From Adhaeribacter swui (lineage in GTDB: Bacteria > Bacteroidota > Bacteroidia > Cytophagales > Hymenobacteraceae): DNA of 64,000 bases. The translations under genes were made by a program, and so were the position numbers. Below are positions 43,389-52,071 of the stretch, one piece after another; positions within the stretch are counted from its first letter, which is position 1, and each line of letters starts with the position of its first letter. Location of the stretch: the NCBI RefSeq assembly GCF_014217805.1, contig NZ_CP055156.1, forward strand, positions 1,550,001 to 1,614,000. The letters are read 5' to 3'. The notes under the pieces are model-generated. The model saw nothing but the letters and a program-made list of their open reading frames with translations. It had not been told where the DNA came from and made no database searches.

Positions 43389-45128
43389 ATGGCAACCGAC
43401 TTTAATAAAGCAAACTCTGACAAATATAAATCCCGTAGCAAGTTTACGGGCCGTTCTTCTGGCAATTCTGATAATTCCCCAAGGTTCAAAGGCAAATCAG
43501 AAAAATTTAACCCGGAAGGCAAGAAAGTTTTTAACCGTTCGGAACGTTTTGACCGTGGCCCGGCAGTCAACGATAGATCTGGCAATAGAACAAAGCCCGA
43601 ACAAAACGGCAACCGGGAATCTTGGCAGAGCCGGGATAACAAACGGTTTGGCGGCTTTAAATCAAACGATAAATTTAAAAAATCCGGGCCTTTTTCGGGT
43701 AAAAGCAATTTTTCTCAGGACGACGATGCAGCTCCTAAACGCAGCATGCGTTTTGATGACAGTGGCGATAATAATGAAGATTACAGGCCGGCCCGGCCGT
43801 ATAATGCAAACCGTAATTTTAATGTAGAACAACGCTACCGCAAATCCCCTTTTGGCAATGTACCAAAAGGCAAACCAGGTGAGCGCAACCGTTCATTTAA
43901 ACCGGAAAAAGAAGCTTACCGCCAAAAACTTCGGGAAGAAGGTAATAATCCGGACGATCGGTTTAATAACTGGAACCGCACGGATAACGATACCGAACAA
44001 AGACCATTTAACCGGTTCAATCGCGACTCTTCTGCGGGAGAACGGAAGCCATTTGATCGGAACCGGAACCACGATGATCGGAAACCATATACCGGCAACC
44101 GGGAACAAAGCGATAACCGCAGACCCTATAACAGAGATCGTAACGAAGCGGGAGGCGATCGGAAGCCATTTAACCGGAACCGGGATAACGATAGATCAGA
44201 GCGTCCTGCTTTCCAGCGTTCGCGGGAGGATGATCGGCCACGGCGGGATGATTTTGAAAAAAAATCCTTTAATAAATTTAATAAAAGAGATAACGCGTAC
44301 AAAGATCGGCAACCTTTTCGGAGCCGGAATGAAGAAGGCCCCAAAGAAGCTCCCGATTACGACTTGCGCCGATATAATAACCGGGAACGCGGGAAAAGTG
44401 ACGAAGAAAAGCGCACAGATGCCGGTATTCGCTTAAACCGGTATATTGCCAATGCAGGGGTTTGCTCCCGGCGCGAAGCGGATACGCTTATTGCAGCCGG
44501 CGAAATTAAAGTAAACGGAGAAGTAATTACCGAAATGGGTTATCTGGTAAAGCCAGAAGACACCGTGCAATACGGTAAAAAAAGGCTGAACCGCGAAAAA
44601 ATGGTTTATGTATTATTAAATAAACCAAAAGATTTTATTACTACCACCGAAGACCCGGAAGGCCGCAAAACTGTGATGGATTTAGTTGCGAATGCATCTA
44701 AAGAACGGATTTTTCCGGTTGGGCGATTAGATAGAAATACGACGGGCTTATTGTTGTTTACCAACGATGGGGAACTAGCTCAAAAATTAACTCACCCTTC
44801 GCACCAAAATTCTAAAATTTACCAGGTAGAGTTAGATAAGCAGCTTACAAAAGAGGATTTTGAAAAAATTCAGGCTGGCTTAGAATTAGAAGATGGTAAA
44901 GCCGAAGTAGATGACTTAGCCTTAATTGGCGATACCGGTAAATTTGTAGGAATTGAAATCCATATCGGTAAAAACCGGATCGTACGCCGCATTTTCGAGC
45001 ATTTAGGGTACGAAGTAGTTTCTTTGGATAGGGTGCAATATGCTGGTTTAACTAAAAAAGATTTGCCCCGGGGTAAATGGCGATTCCTGAACGAGAAAGA
45101 AGTTATCCGGCTAAAATATTTTTTATAA
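43389..45128 (+). CDS. Pseudouridine synthase (RluB/RsuA family) with long disordered N-terminus
   Basis: 579 residues, more than twice the usual 240. Residues 1 to about 340 are disordered and extremely rich in Arg, Asn, Asp, Lys and Phe, with repeated motifs (RKPFDRNRNHDDRKP, NRDRNEAGGDRKPFNRNR). The S4 RNA-binding domain begins at about 345 (IRLNRYIANAGVCSRREADTL). The catalytic domain has GRLDRNTTGLLLFTNDG with catalytic Asp448. The enzyme should modify 23S rRNA. Long basic N-terminal tails occur in Bacteroidota homologues and probably aid RNA binding. Overlapping open frames in the tail are composition artefacts. Confidence 0.93.
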   Translation: MATDFNKANSDKYKSRSKFTGRSSGNSDNSPRFKGKSEKFNPEGKKVFNRSERFDRGPAVNDRSGNRTKPEQNGNRESWQSRDNKRFGGFKSNDKFKKSGPFSGKSNFSQDDDAAPKRSMRFDDSGDNNEDYRPARPYNANRNFNVEQRYRKSPFGNVPKGKPGERNRSFKPEKEAYRQKLREEGNNPDDRFNNWNRTDNDTEQRPFNRFNRDSSAGERKPFDRNRNHDDRKPYTGNREQSDNRRPYNRDRNEAGGDRKPFNRNRDNDRSERPAFQRSREDDRPRRDDFEKKSFNKFNKRDNAYKDRQPFRSRNEEGPKEAPDYDLRRYNNRERGKSDEEKRTDAGIRLNRYIANAGVCSRREADTLIAAGEIKVNGEVITEMGYLVKPEDTVQYGKKRLNREKMVYVLLNKPKDFITTTEDPEGRKTVMDLVANASKERIFPVGRLDRNTTGLLLFTNDGELAQKLTHPSHQNSKIYQVELDKQLTKEDFEKIQAGLELEDGKAEVDDLALIGDTGKFVGIEIHIGKNRIVRRIFEHLGYEVVSLDRVQYAGLTKKDLPRGKWRFLNEKEVIRLKYFL

Positions 45129-45225
45129 GCCGGACAACTTAATTCCTGCAACACGCATCTGACTTAATTAAAAGTGACAGATAATATTAAAGGTTTATCT
45201 GGGAATAGAAAGTAGCCCTTGTAAC

Positions 45226-45948
45226 GTGAATCAAATTGCGATTGATGTAGGCAATACCCGAACCAAGTATGCCATTTTTAAAGAAGCAAAGCTGATAGTC
45301 ACGGACGAGTTGCAGGATGCAGCCTCCTTACTTAAGCTAATCGCTAATTATTCTATTAAGGAGGCTATTATTTCATCGGTTCGTTTTTTACCAGATCAGG
45401 AGATAAACCCATTATCTGGTTTACAAAAAGTTATTTGGCTTACAGCGGCAACCCCGGTGCCTGTTACCAATAAATATGGTACGCCGCGAACTTTAGGCAT
45501 GGACCGGTTAGCGGCGGTAGTAGGAGCCAGTTACTTATTTGCCGGTCAGGATGTACTGGTAATAGATGCGGGTACCTGCATAACTTTCGATTTTATTGAT
45601 AGGAAACAGGTTTATTATGGTGGGAGCATCTCTCCGGGATTAACCATGAAGTTTAAGGCAATGCACACTTTTACCGGCAAACTCCCGTTAGTGGAACAAG
45701 CCGAAGCCAGTGTAGCCCCTTTAATTGGCCGTAACACTATTGAATGTTTAAAGAGCGGGGTTTTTAATGGTACTTTGGCGGAAGTAGATGGTATAATAGC
45801 TGAATACAAGAAACAATATCCTGATCTTACCACAGTAATGTGCGGGGGCGATGCGCCATTTTTTGAAAACAATTTAAAAGCACGCATCTTTGCTGAGCCT
45901 AATCTGGTTTTGATGGGGTTAATTCATATTTTAAATTACAATGTATAA
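45226..45948 (+). CDS. coaX: Type III pantothenate kinase
   Basis: 240 residues from a GTG start. Motifs: IDVGNTRTKYAIF (phosphate-1), TLGMDRLAAVVGA (pantothenate-binding), VIDAGTCITFDFID (phosphate-2), GGSISPGLTMKFKAM. It catalyses the first step of coenzyme A synthesis and, as a type III enzyme, needs a monovalent cation and is not feedback-inhibited by CoA. Its stop overlaps the next gene by 8 bp, so they are translationally linked. Confidence 0.94.
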   Translation: MNQIAIDVGNTRTKYAIFKEAKLIVTDELQDAASLLKLIANYSIKEAIISSVRFLPDQEINPLSGLQKVIWLTAATPVPVTNKYGTPRTLGMDRLAAVVGASYLFAGQDVLVIDAGTCITFDFIDRKQVYYGGSISPGLTMKFKAMHTFTGKLPLVEQAEASVAPLIGRNTIECLKSGVFNGTLAEVDGIIAEYKKQYPDLTTVMCGGDAPFFENNLKARIFAEPNLVLMGLIHILNYNV

Positions 45949-47242
45949 GATTTACCGGCTTTTAAGTGGCTTTGCTCTAGCGGCGATGGTAACCAGCGCC
46001 CAAGCGCAAAATTTAGGCAATTCTCCTTTTTCCGCTTCCGGCCTCGGCGATATTAATGAAAGTACAGGTTCTGTTCGTAGTTTTGGAATGGGAAATGTAG
46101 GAGTAGGAACCCCCGCCAGTGCGTATATCAACAGCTCTAACCCCGCTTTGTTATATTACAATAACCGGGTAACATTTGAGTTAGGCTTAGGCGGACAGGC
46201 AAAGGTATTATCTGATGAAGTTGGGAAACAACGGGATGCTGATGGCAGTTTAAATTATTTAGCTTTAGCTGTGCCTTTGTCAAAACGCTGGAGTACAGCC
46301 GTAGGATTGCGCCCCTACTCTACTATCAATTACGAGTATATCTCTGAAGGCACAGTAACTGGCGACCAAACCACAAAAACACGAAATACCTACACCGGCA
46401 ACGGCAATCTTTCAGAAGTATTTTTCGGGCACGGTTTCCGTATCGCTAAACGGCTTAACTTGGGTGTTTCTGCTTCTTATTTATTTGGCGTAGTAGAAAG
46501 GGAAGCTGGCTCGCAACTGATAAACGAAGCAGATGCCAGCTTGTCGGCGGAGCAATTAGTAATTAACCAACGTACTAATTATAACGGCTTTCAGTTTAAA
46601 GGCGCATTGGCTTACCGGCAACCATTAAAAAACAAGTGGAACTTAAACCTTGGAACCGTATATACAGTAGGCAACGACCTTAATACCAAACAAAGAACCG
46701 TACAAGAGCGTCGGCTTTCCAATGACTTAGTACTGGGGCAAAACTATTTAGGAGATAGTATTAAAACTACTTCCCGCCTGCCGCAAGGTATACAATTTGG
46801 CCTAAGCGTAGATAATGGTCAGTCTTTGGTAATCGGGGCTGATTTTAGCGCCCAGAAATGGTCGGAATTTAGAAGTGGGGTAAGCCCGAGTAATTTAGCT
46901 GATACCTACCGGGTAGCAGTTGGCGCAGAATTTATCCCTAACCCTGTTTCGGTAAACTCGTATTTTCAACGGGTAGGTTATAGAGCCGGATTTGGTGTAG
47001 GAAAGACGCCTCTGGAACTTAACGGAAAACAAGTAAATGATATATCCCTGCATTGGGGCTTTACTTTACCAATTGGGGGCTCGCCCCGTCCTCCGGAGTA
47101 TACACAATCGCTGCTTAATTTAGGCTTTGCGCTAGGCAGACGCGGTAACGGGGAAAGCAACGCTTTAAAAGAAAACTATTTCCGGATTCAGTTAGGCTTT
47201 TCAATCAACAGCAACTGGTTTATCAAACCAAAAATTGATTAA
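45941..47242 (+). CDS. Outer-membrane beta-barrel protein
   Basis: 433 residues with a signal peptide (LLSGFALAAMVTSAQAQ). The mature part begins SPFSASGLGDI and RSFGMGNVGVGTPASAYINS, followed by NPALLYYNN, the pattern seen in FadL/PorV-like barrels of Bacteroidota, and ends with alternating strands. Its exact cargo is unknown; relatives include long-chain fatty-acid and T9SS-associated barrels. It overlaps coaX by 8 bp and is followed by lptC 41 bp on, so this is an envelope-biogenesis unit. Confidence 0.8.
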   Translation: MYKIYRLLSGFALAAMVTSAQAQNLGNSPFSASGLGDINESTGSVRSFGMGNVGVGTPASAYINSSNPALLYYNNRVTFELGLGGQAKVLSDEVGKQRDADGSLNYLALAVPLSKRWSTAVGLRPYSTINYEYISEGTVTGDQTTKTRNTYTGNGNLSEVFFGHGFRIAKRLNLGVSASYLFGVVEREAGSQLINEADASLSAEQLVINQRTNYNGFQFKGALAYRQPLKNKWNLNLGTVYTVGNDLNTKQRTVQERRLSNDLVLGQNYLGDSIKTTSRLPQGIQFGLSVDNGQSLVIGADFSAQKWSEFRSGVSPSNLADTYRVAVGAEFIPNPVSVNSYFQRVGYRAGFGVGKTPLELNGKQVNDISLHWGFTLPIGGSPRPPEYTQSLLNLGFALGRRGNGESNALKENYFRIQLGFSINSNWFIKPKID

Positions 47243-47283
47243 TACCAGATAGATAAGCCTGCTATTTTACAGCGTACAACTGC

Positions 47284-47826
47284 ATGAACTGTTTTAAAAA
47301 TTTACTCGGAATTATTGTGGCGGTAAACATGCTGCTTGCCTGTAATTCCTCGGTAGATAATCCGGTTCCCAAAGTTAAATACACGGGCCCTATTATGCAG
47401 ACCGGGAACGTTACTACGTTGTACAGCGATTCGGCGCGCCTTAAAATAAAACTGCAAGCAAAAATCGAATCGCGTTACGAAAATGGCAATGCCGAGTACC
47501 CCAAAGGAATAAATCTTACCTTTTACGACCCAAACCAACAAGTGAGCAGCACTTTACGCGCTAATTATGCCAAATACGATAAACAACGTGATTCTTATTT
47601 TGCACGGGGTAACGTAATCGTAAACAACATAAAAAAAGGCGAAACCATGAAAACCGAAGAGCTGCATTGGGATAAAATAAAACGTCAGATTTATACCGAT
47701 AAATTTGTTACCATCCAAACAAAAACCGATGTAGTGCAGGGCAATGGCTTAGTTTCGGATGATGGTTTTGTACACTGGAAAATTTTAAATCCAACGGGCA
47801 CTTTTATCGTAGAAAAACCCCAATGA
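47284..47826 (+). CDS. lptC: LPS export system periplasmic protein LptC
   Basis: 180 residues. A lipoprotein-like signal (AVNMLLAC, Cys20) precedes an OstA/LptC-type beta-jellyroll: MQTGNVTTLYSDSARLKI, YFARGNVIVNNIKKGETMK, EELHWDKIKRQIYTDKFV. It would bridge the LptBFG transporter and the LptA/LptD path for lipopolysaccharide. Unusual is the lipobox; E. coli LptC instead has a membrane helix, while Bacteroidota versions are often lipid-anchored. Its TGA overlaps the ATG of a 57-aa membrane-protein gene by the four bases ATGA. LptB lies 15 kb away at 62376. Confidence 0.88.
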   Translation: MNCFKNLLGIIVAVNMLLACNSSVDNPVPKVKYTGPIMQTGNVTTLYSDSARLKIKLQAKIESRYENGNAEYPKGINLTFYDPNQQVSSTLRANYAKYDKQRDSYFARGNVIVNNIKKGETMKTEELHWDKIKRQIYTDKFVTIQTKTDVVQGNGLVSDDGFVHWKILNPTGTFIVEKPQ

Positions 47827-47996
47827 AGCTTTCTGGCACTATATATCTTTCTATTGCAGTAGTTGCGATGGTAATTGGCATTCACCGGACCATTGTAGAA
47901 AACAATCTTATCGCCAACTATTGGATTTTTATGATTGCGTTGATTTGTTTATTTCTGTACCGGATGCAGAAAAATCCTAATAACTCTAAAAAGTAA
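47823..47996 (+). CDS. 57-aa membrane protein translationally coupled to lptC
   Basis: ATG overlaps the lptC stop (ATGA). The product starts MKLSGTIYLSIAVVAMVIGI, has a second hydrophobic segment (ANYWIFMIALICLFLYR) and ends MQKNPNNSKK. Two membrane segments with a short loop (HRTIVENNLI) and a basic cytoplasmic tail. No family recognised; the coupling suggests it works with LptC or the following gene, but this is inference. Short enough to be missed by gene finders. Confidence 0.7.
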   Translation: MKLSGTIYLSIAVVAMVIGIHRTIVENNLIANYWIFMIALICLFLYRMQKNPNNSKK

Positions 47997-48106
47997 ATTG
48001 GGGCTAGAGCCGAAACAAATATTTAAAAATTCTACTTCTTTAAGTCTAACTTAATCTATTCTTATTTTCATTCGTAAATTGTAATTACAAAATTTGCAAT
48101 TACCGC

Positions 48107-49429
48107 ATGAGCCAACCACAGGCTTTTTTCCTCATAATTACTTCGTTACTGTTATCCGGTCTATTTTCAGGTATCGAAATGGCTTATCTGACCGCAAGCC
48201 GCTTACACCTGGAATTGCAAGAAAAACAGAACTCCTTGGCGGGCCGCATTATTGCGCATTTTTTAAAAAGGCCATCTAAACTAACCGCTACCTTACTCAT
48301 CGGTCAATCGTTGGCATTGGTTCTATTTGGCTTAACAATTTCCATTACTTTACACCAAGCGTTAGAACCATACTGGCCCGAGTTTCCTTTCCCAGGCTTT
48401 CTATTGCTTCTGGCTGAAATCTTATTTGCGGCAATCCTGGCTTTGATTCTGGCGGAGTTTCTACCCCGCAGTATTTTTTTAATTAACGCGAACCAGATGC
48501 TGCAGGTATTTGCCTTGCCCATGTTGGTGTTATATTATTTACTGTACCCCATTGTTTTTGTAATAATCAGCGTTACCCGGTTTATAGCCGTTAAACTATT
48601 AAAGCTGGAGTTTTCGGAACAACAACCTGTTTTCGGGTTAACGGATGTAGAGCACTACGTTAAAAAGCAATTATATCAGCCGGAGCAACCTGCAATTACC
48701 CCGGAAATTGATAGCAAAATATTTCATAATGCATTAGAATTCCGGACGGTTAAAGTAAAAGAATGTATGGTGCCCCGCACTGAAATTGAGGCAATTGAAA
48801 TTACCGGTAGCATTGCCGAACTGCGCCAGGCTTTTACAGATACGGGCCATTCCAAAATACTTATCTACAATCAAACCATCGACGATATAGTTGGTTATTG
48901 CCACCAGTTAGCGCTTTTTAAAAAACCGGCAACCATTATGTCTATTCTTACTCCTATTACCGTAGTTCCCGAAAGTATGCTGGCCAGTGAGTTGTTTGTA
49001 AAATTTGTGGCCGACCACCGGAGCATGGCCTTAGTGGTAGACGAGTTTGGGGGAACTTCGGGCATTGTAACCATTGAAGATTTAATAGAAGAAATATTCG
49101 GCGAAATAAATGACGAGTACGATGATGAAGCAGAAGCTTTATTGGAACAGTTCTTACCCGCTGAAAACAGTTATCTTTTTAGCGCCCGGCACGAAATAGA
49201 TTACTTAAATGAAAAATACGCCTTAAACTTACCCGAAGGAGACTACGAAACTTTGGGCGGATTTATCCTTTCGGTGCACGAAGATATTCCGGAGCCAAAC
49301 GAAATTATTACTGTTCTGCCTTATGTAATTACTATTTTAACAATGGCCGAAAACCGGATTGACACCGTTCAGTTAACTTTGCCTGCTGCCCCCAGCTTAC
49401 AACCAGATACTCCTCAGACAGAATCTTAA
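48107..49429 (+). CDS. CNNM/CorC-type hemolysin-family protein
   Basis: 440 residues. An N-terminal CNNM transmembrane domain (about 1-190, from FFLIITSLLLSGLFSGIEMA) is followed by a CBS pair (about 210-335, with VKVKECMVPRTEIEAIEI and VVDEFGGTSGIVTIEDLIEE) and a CorC/HlyC domain (about 345-430). Homologues are linked to magnesium or cobalt transport, and GldE of gliding bacteroidetes has this layout. Membrane protein. It lies between lptC and a PpiD-like gene. Confidence 0.9.
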   Translation: MSQPQAFFLIITSLLLSGLFSGIEMAYLTASRLHLELQEKQNSLAGRIIAHFLKRPSKLTATLLIGQSLALVLFGLTISITLHQALEPYWPEFPFPGFLLLLAEILFAAILALILAEFLPRSIFLINANQMLQVFALPMLVLYYLLYPIVFVIISVTRFIAVKLLKLEFSEQQPVFGLTDVEHYVKKQLYQPEQPAITPEIDSKIFHNALEFRTVKVKECMVPRTEIEAIEITGSIAELRQAFTDTGHSKILIYNQTIDDIVGYCHQLALFKKPATIMSILTPITVVPESMLASELFVKFVADHRSMALVVDEFGGTSGIVTIEDLIEEIFGEINDEYDDEAEALLEQFLPAENSYLFSARHEIDYLNEKYALNLPEGDYETLGGFILSVHEDIPEPNEIITVLPYVITILTMAENRIDTVQLTLPAAPSLQPDTPQTES

Positions 49430-49613
49430 TTTTTAAATTTCCATTGTAAAGTCCTCATTCACTAGGCACTATCCAAAATTTTAAAATCAGAAAAATAATT
49501 TAATATTTTTACTGGGCGAATTAATTGTGCACAATTGTTGTTATTGCCACAATTCTATTTAATAAAATTAAAAGATAAAGGCTTTATTTACTGCAAGATT
49601 TAAATCTGTTAGT

Positions 49614-49644
49614 TTTGAAGTTAACCGATATTCTGGTTATTTTG
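49614..49644 (+). promoter_or_regulatory. Promoter of the PpiD-like gene
   Basis: TTTG (49614-49617), 19 bp, TTATTTTG (49637-49644), one mismatch to TAnnTTTG. The ATG is at 49673, giving a leader of about 20 bases. Confidence 0.6.
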
Positions 49645-49672
49645 CACTTCTTTTTTACCATTTATATTTTAT

Positions 49673-51781
49673 ATGTCTTTAATTAATAAGATCAGAGAAA
49701 AATCAGGGGTAGCTGTTGGTTTAATTGCCCTGGCTATGGTAGTGTTCATGGTATTAGGAGACCTGTTAGGACCTAATTCCCGGTTATTTGGCAGTAACAA
49801 CGTAGTTGGAGAGATTGCCGGTGAAAAAATAACCATTGAAGAATTCGACCAAGTATTGGAAGGCATTAAAAATAATTATGCTTCTCAGACCGGTAAACAA
49901 CCAAACGAAAACGAAATGGTTTCGTTGCGGGAACAAGCCTGGAATCAGTTAATCGTAAAAGTTGCTTATCAGAAAGAATTAGACCGGTTAGGAATTAGTG
50001 TTTCTGAGGAAGAATTAATTGATATGGTGCAGGGTAATAATATTCACCCGGCTATTAAGCAGGCTTTTACTAATCCGCAAACCCAACAGTTCGACCGATC
50101 TTTGGTAAAAAACTATTTAAGAGATCAATTACCCAAAGCTCCCTTGGAGCAGCAAGCTGCCTGGACCAATTTTGAAAGCAACCTGGGCCCGGAGCGTGCA
50201 CTTACGAAGTACAATAACTTAATCCGGTTATCTAACTACGTAACTACTACCGAAGCTAAGCAATACTTAGAAGAACAAAATGCCAAAGCCAGTTTAAAGT
50301 ATTTACTGGTGCCTTTTTCATCTATCAGCGATTCTACTATTAAAGTTACGGATGATCAGTTGCAAGCTTACTTCGACAAAAACAAAGAGAAATATAAAGT
50401 AGAAGAAGGCCGCTCTATCGAATACGTTACCATTCCGGTAAGCCCGTCTAAAGAAGACAGCGCGGCTACCAAGCAAGAGTTTGATGACATTGTGAAGCAG
50501 TTTGCTACTGTAGAGAACGATTCGCTTTTTGTAAGCGCCAACTCTGATGTTCCGTTTAACGGCCAGTTTGTTAATCCGGGTTCTATTCCGGATAAGTTAA
50601 AAGGAGCCGATCTGCAAGAAGGAGCTATTTTTGGCCCGTATTTAGAAAATGGCATGTACACCATTTATAAAGTTACGGCTGTAAAAGATAATGGACCGGC
50701 TTCGGCTCGCGCCAGCCACATCTTATTACGCTGGGACAACGACACTCCGGCAGCCAAAGCTGCGGCTAAAGCAAAAGCGCAAGACGTATTAAACCAGATT
50801 AAAGGCGGCGCTGATTTTGCCCTCATGGCCCGGCAGTATGGTACCGATGGTACGGCTTCGGTAGGCGGCGATTTAGGCTATTTTTCGGAAGGTGCTATGG
50901 TTGCTCCTTTTGAAAAAGCGGTATTTGATGCAAAAGCTCCTGGCCTTATACCAAACTTAGTAGAAACCCAGTTTGGCTACCATATAATTAAAGTTACTTC
51001 CCCTAAAACTAACCGCTCTTATCAAATTGCTACGATTCAACGGGCAGTTACACCTAGTGAAACTACCCGCGATTTAGCTTTCAAGAAAGCGGACCAAATT
51101 CAGGGAGAAAGCAAAAATGCCGAGGATTTCCGCAAAAACATTGCCCAAGATAAAACCTTAACTAAAGCCGAAGCCAAGTCAATTAAAATTAGCGACCGGG
51201 CAGTTAATACGTTGGCTAACGCCCGGGAAATTGTTAGATGGGCTTTTAACGACAAAACCGACGTGGGCACTGTTTCGCCAGTTTTTGAAGTAGATGATCA
51301 ATTTGTAGTAGCTCTTTTAACCGGTAAAAACGAAAAAGGCTATGCTTCCATTAAAGATATAAAAGAAGAGTTAACCGTAGCCGTCCGTAACGAGCTAAAA
51401 AGCAAGCAAATTACTGACAAATTAAAAAGCATGTCTGGTAGCTTAGAGCAAATTGCCGCTAAATATGGTGCCGGAGCAACGGTTCAAACTGCTAATGATG
51501 TAACTTTTGCTGCCGGTAATATTAACGGATTAGGATTAGAACCCGAAGTAGTTGGTAGCGCCTTTGGATTAAATCCCGGCAAACGGTCTGCTCCGATTGC
51601 GGGTCAAAGTGGGGTAGTTCTGCTGGAAGTAACCGGCGTAAATAAAACTCCGGGCGATCAGGATATTGCTGCGGCCCGTAAACAACTGGAAGCTAACCGC
51701 AGCGCCCGCATTGAAGGCGGCACCTACCAGTATATTCGCGAGCAAGCTAATATTAAAGACGAACGTGTTAAGTTCTTCTAA
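49673..51781 (+). CDS. PpiD-like membrane-anchored peptidyl-prolyl isomerase (SurA-N/parvulin)
   Basis: 702 residues. One N-terminal helix (VGLIALAMVVFMVLGDLL) anchors it in the inner membrane. A SurA-N-type helical chaperone part comes next (about 50-220, GEIAGEKITIEEFDQVL), then a parvulin domain at about 342-445 (ARASHILLRWDN, VGGDLGYFSEGAMVAPF, ETQFGYHIIKV). The rest is a further chaperone-like module. It assists folding of secreted and outer-membrane proteins in the periplasm. It closes the envelope run that starts at coaX and has its own promoter and a strong terminator. Confidence 0.92.
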   Translation: MSLINKIREKSGVAVGLIALAMVVFMVLGDLLGPNSRLFGSNNVVGEIAGEKITIEEFDQVLEGIKNNYASQTGKQPNENEMVSLREQAWNQLIVKVAYQKELDRLGISVSEEELIDMVQGNNIHPAIKQAFTNPQTQQFDRSLVKNYLRDQLPKAPLEQQAAWTNFESNLGPERALTKYNNLIRLSNYVTTTEAKQYLEEQNAKASLKYLLVPFSSISDSTIKVTDDQLQAYFDKNKEKYKVEEGRSIEYVTIPVSPSKEDSAATKQEFDDIVKQFATVENDSLFVSANSDVPFNGQFVNPGSIPDKLKGADLQEGAIFGPYLENGMYTIYKVTAVKDNGPASARASHILLRWDNDTPAAKAAAKAKAQDVLNQIKGGADFALMARQYGTDGTASVGGDLGYFSEGAMVAPFEKAVFDAKAPGLIPNLVETQFGYHIIKVTSPKTNRSYQIATIQRAVTPSETTRDLAFKKADQIQGESKNAEDFRKNIAQDKTLTKAEAKSIKISDRAVNTLANAREIVRWAFNDKTDVGTVSPVFEVDDQFVVALLTGKNEKGYASIKDIKEELTVAVRNELKSKQITDKLKSMSGSLEQIAAKYGAGATVQTANDVTFAAGNINGLGLEPEVVGSAFGLNPGKRSAPIAGQSGVVLLEVTGVNKTPGDQDIAAARKQLEANRSARIEGGTYQYIREQANIKDERVKFF

Positions 51782-51817
51782 GCAAAAATTAAAAATTTTT
51801 AAAAATTAAAAAAGCCG

Positions 51818-51847
51818 CTTCAACGAGCGGCTTTTTTATTGCCTTAA
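51818..51847 (+). terminator. Intrinsic terminator after the PpiD-like gene
   Basis: AAAAAAGCCGCT (51818-51829), loop TCAACG, AGCGGCTTTTTT (51836-51847): a classic GC-stem and T-run. Confidence 0.92.
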
Positions 51848-52071
51848 CTGTTACTAAAGTAAGTGCTAATACGTTATAGTAGTTACAATTCTCAGAGATC
51901 CAAGAAATAAGCTATTTAAGTTGTCTGTTGATTTTAATATATTGTAATAGCATAAAATAAGTTAATTAGGCGGTGGTAGTTATCTGGTATTAAGTATAAA
52001 CAGATTTTTATCTTTCTCTCTTTTTGTCCGGATTTAAACCACCATCTTATATTCCCATATTGATAAACTTT

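Noticed and set aside
43852-44436. 194-codon frame overlapping the pseudouridine synthase tail
   Set aside because: It is an alternate-phase shadow of the biased tail coding sequence; the real frame continues into a proper enzyme.
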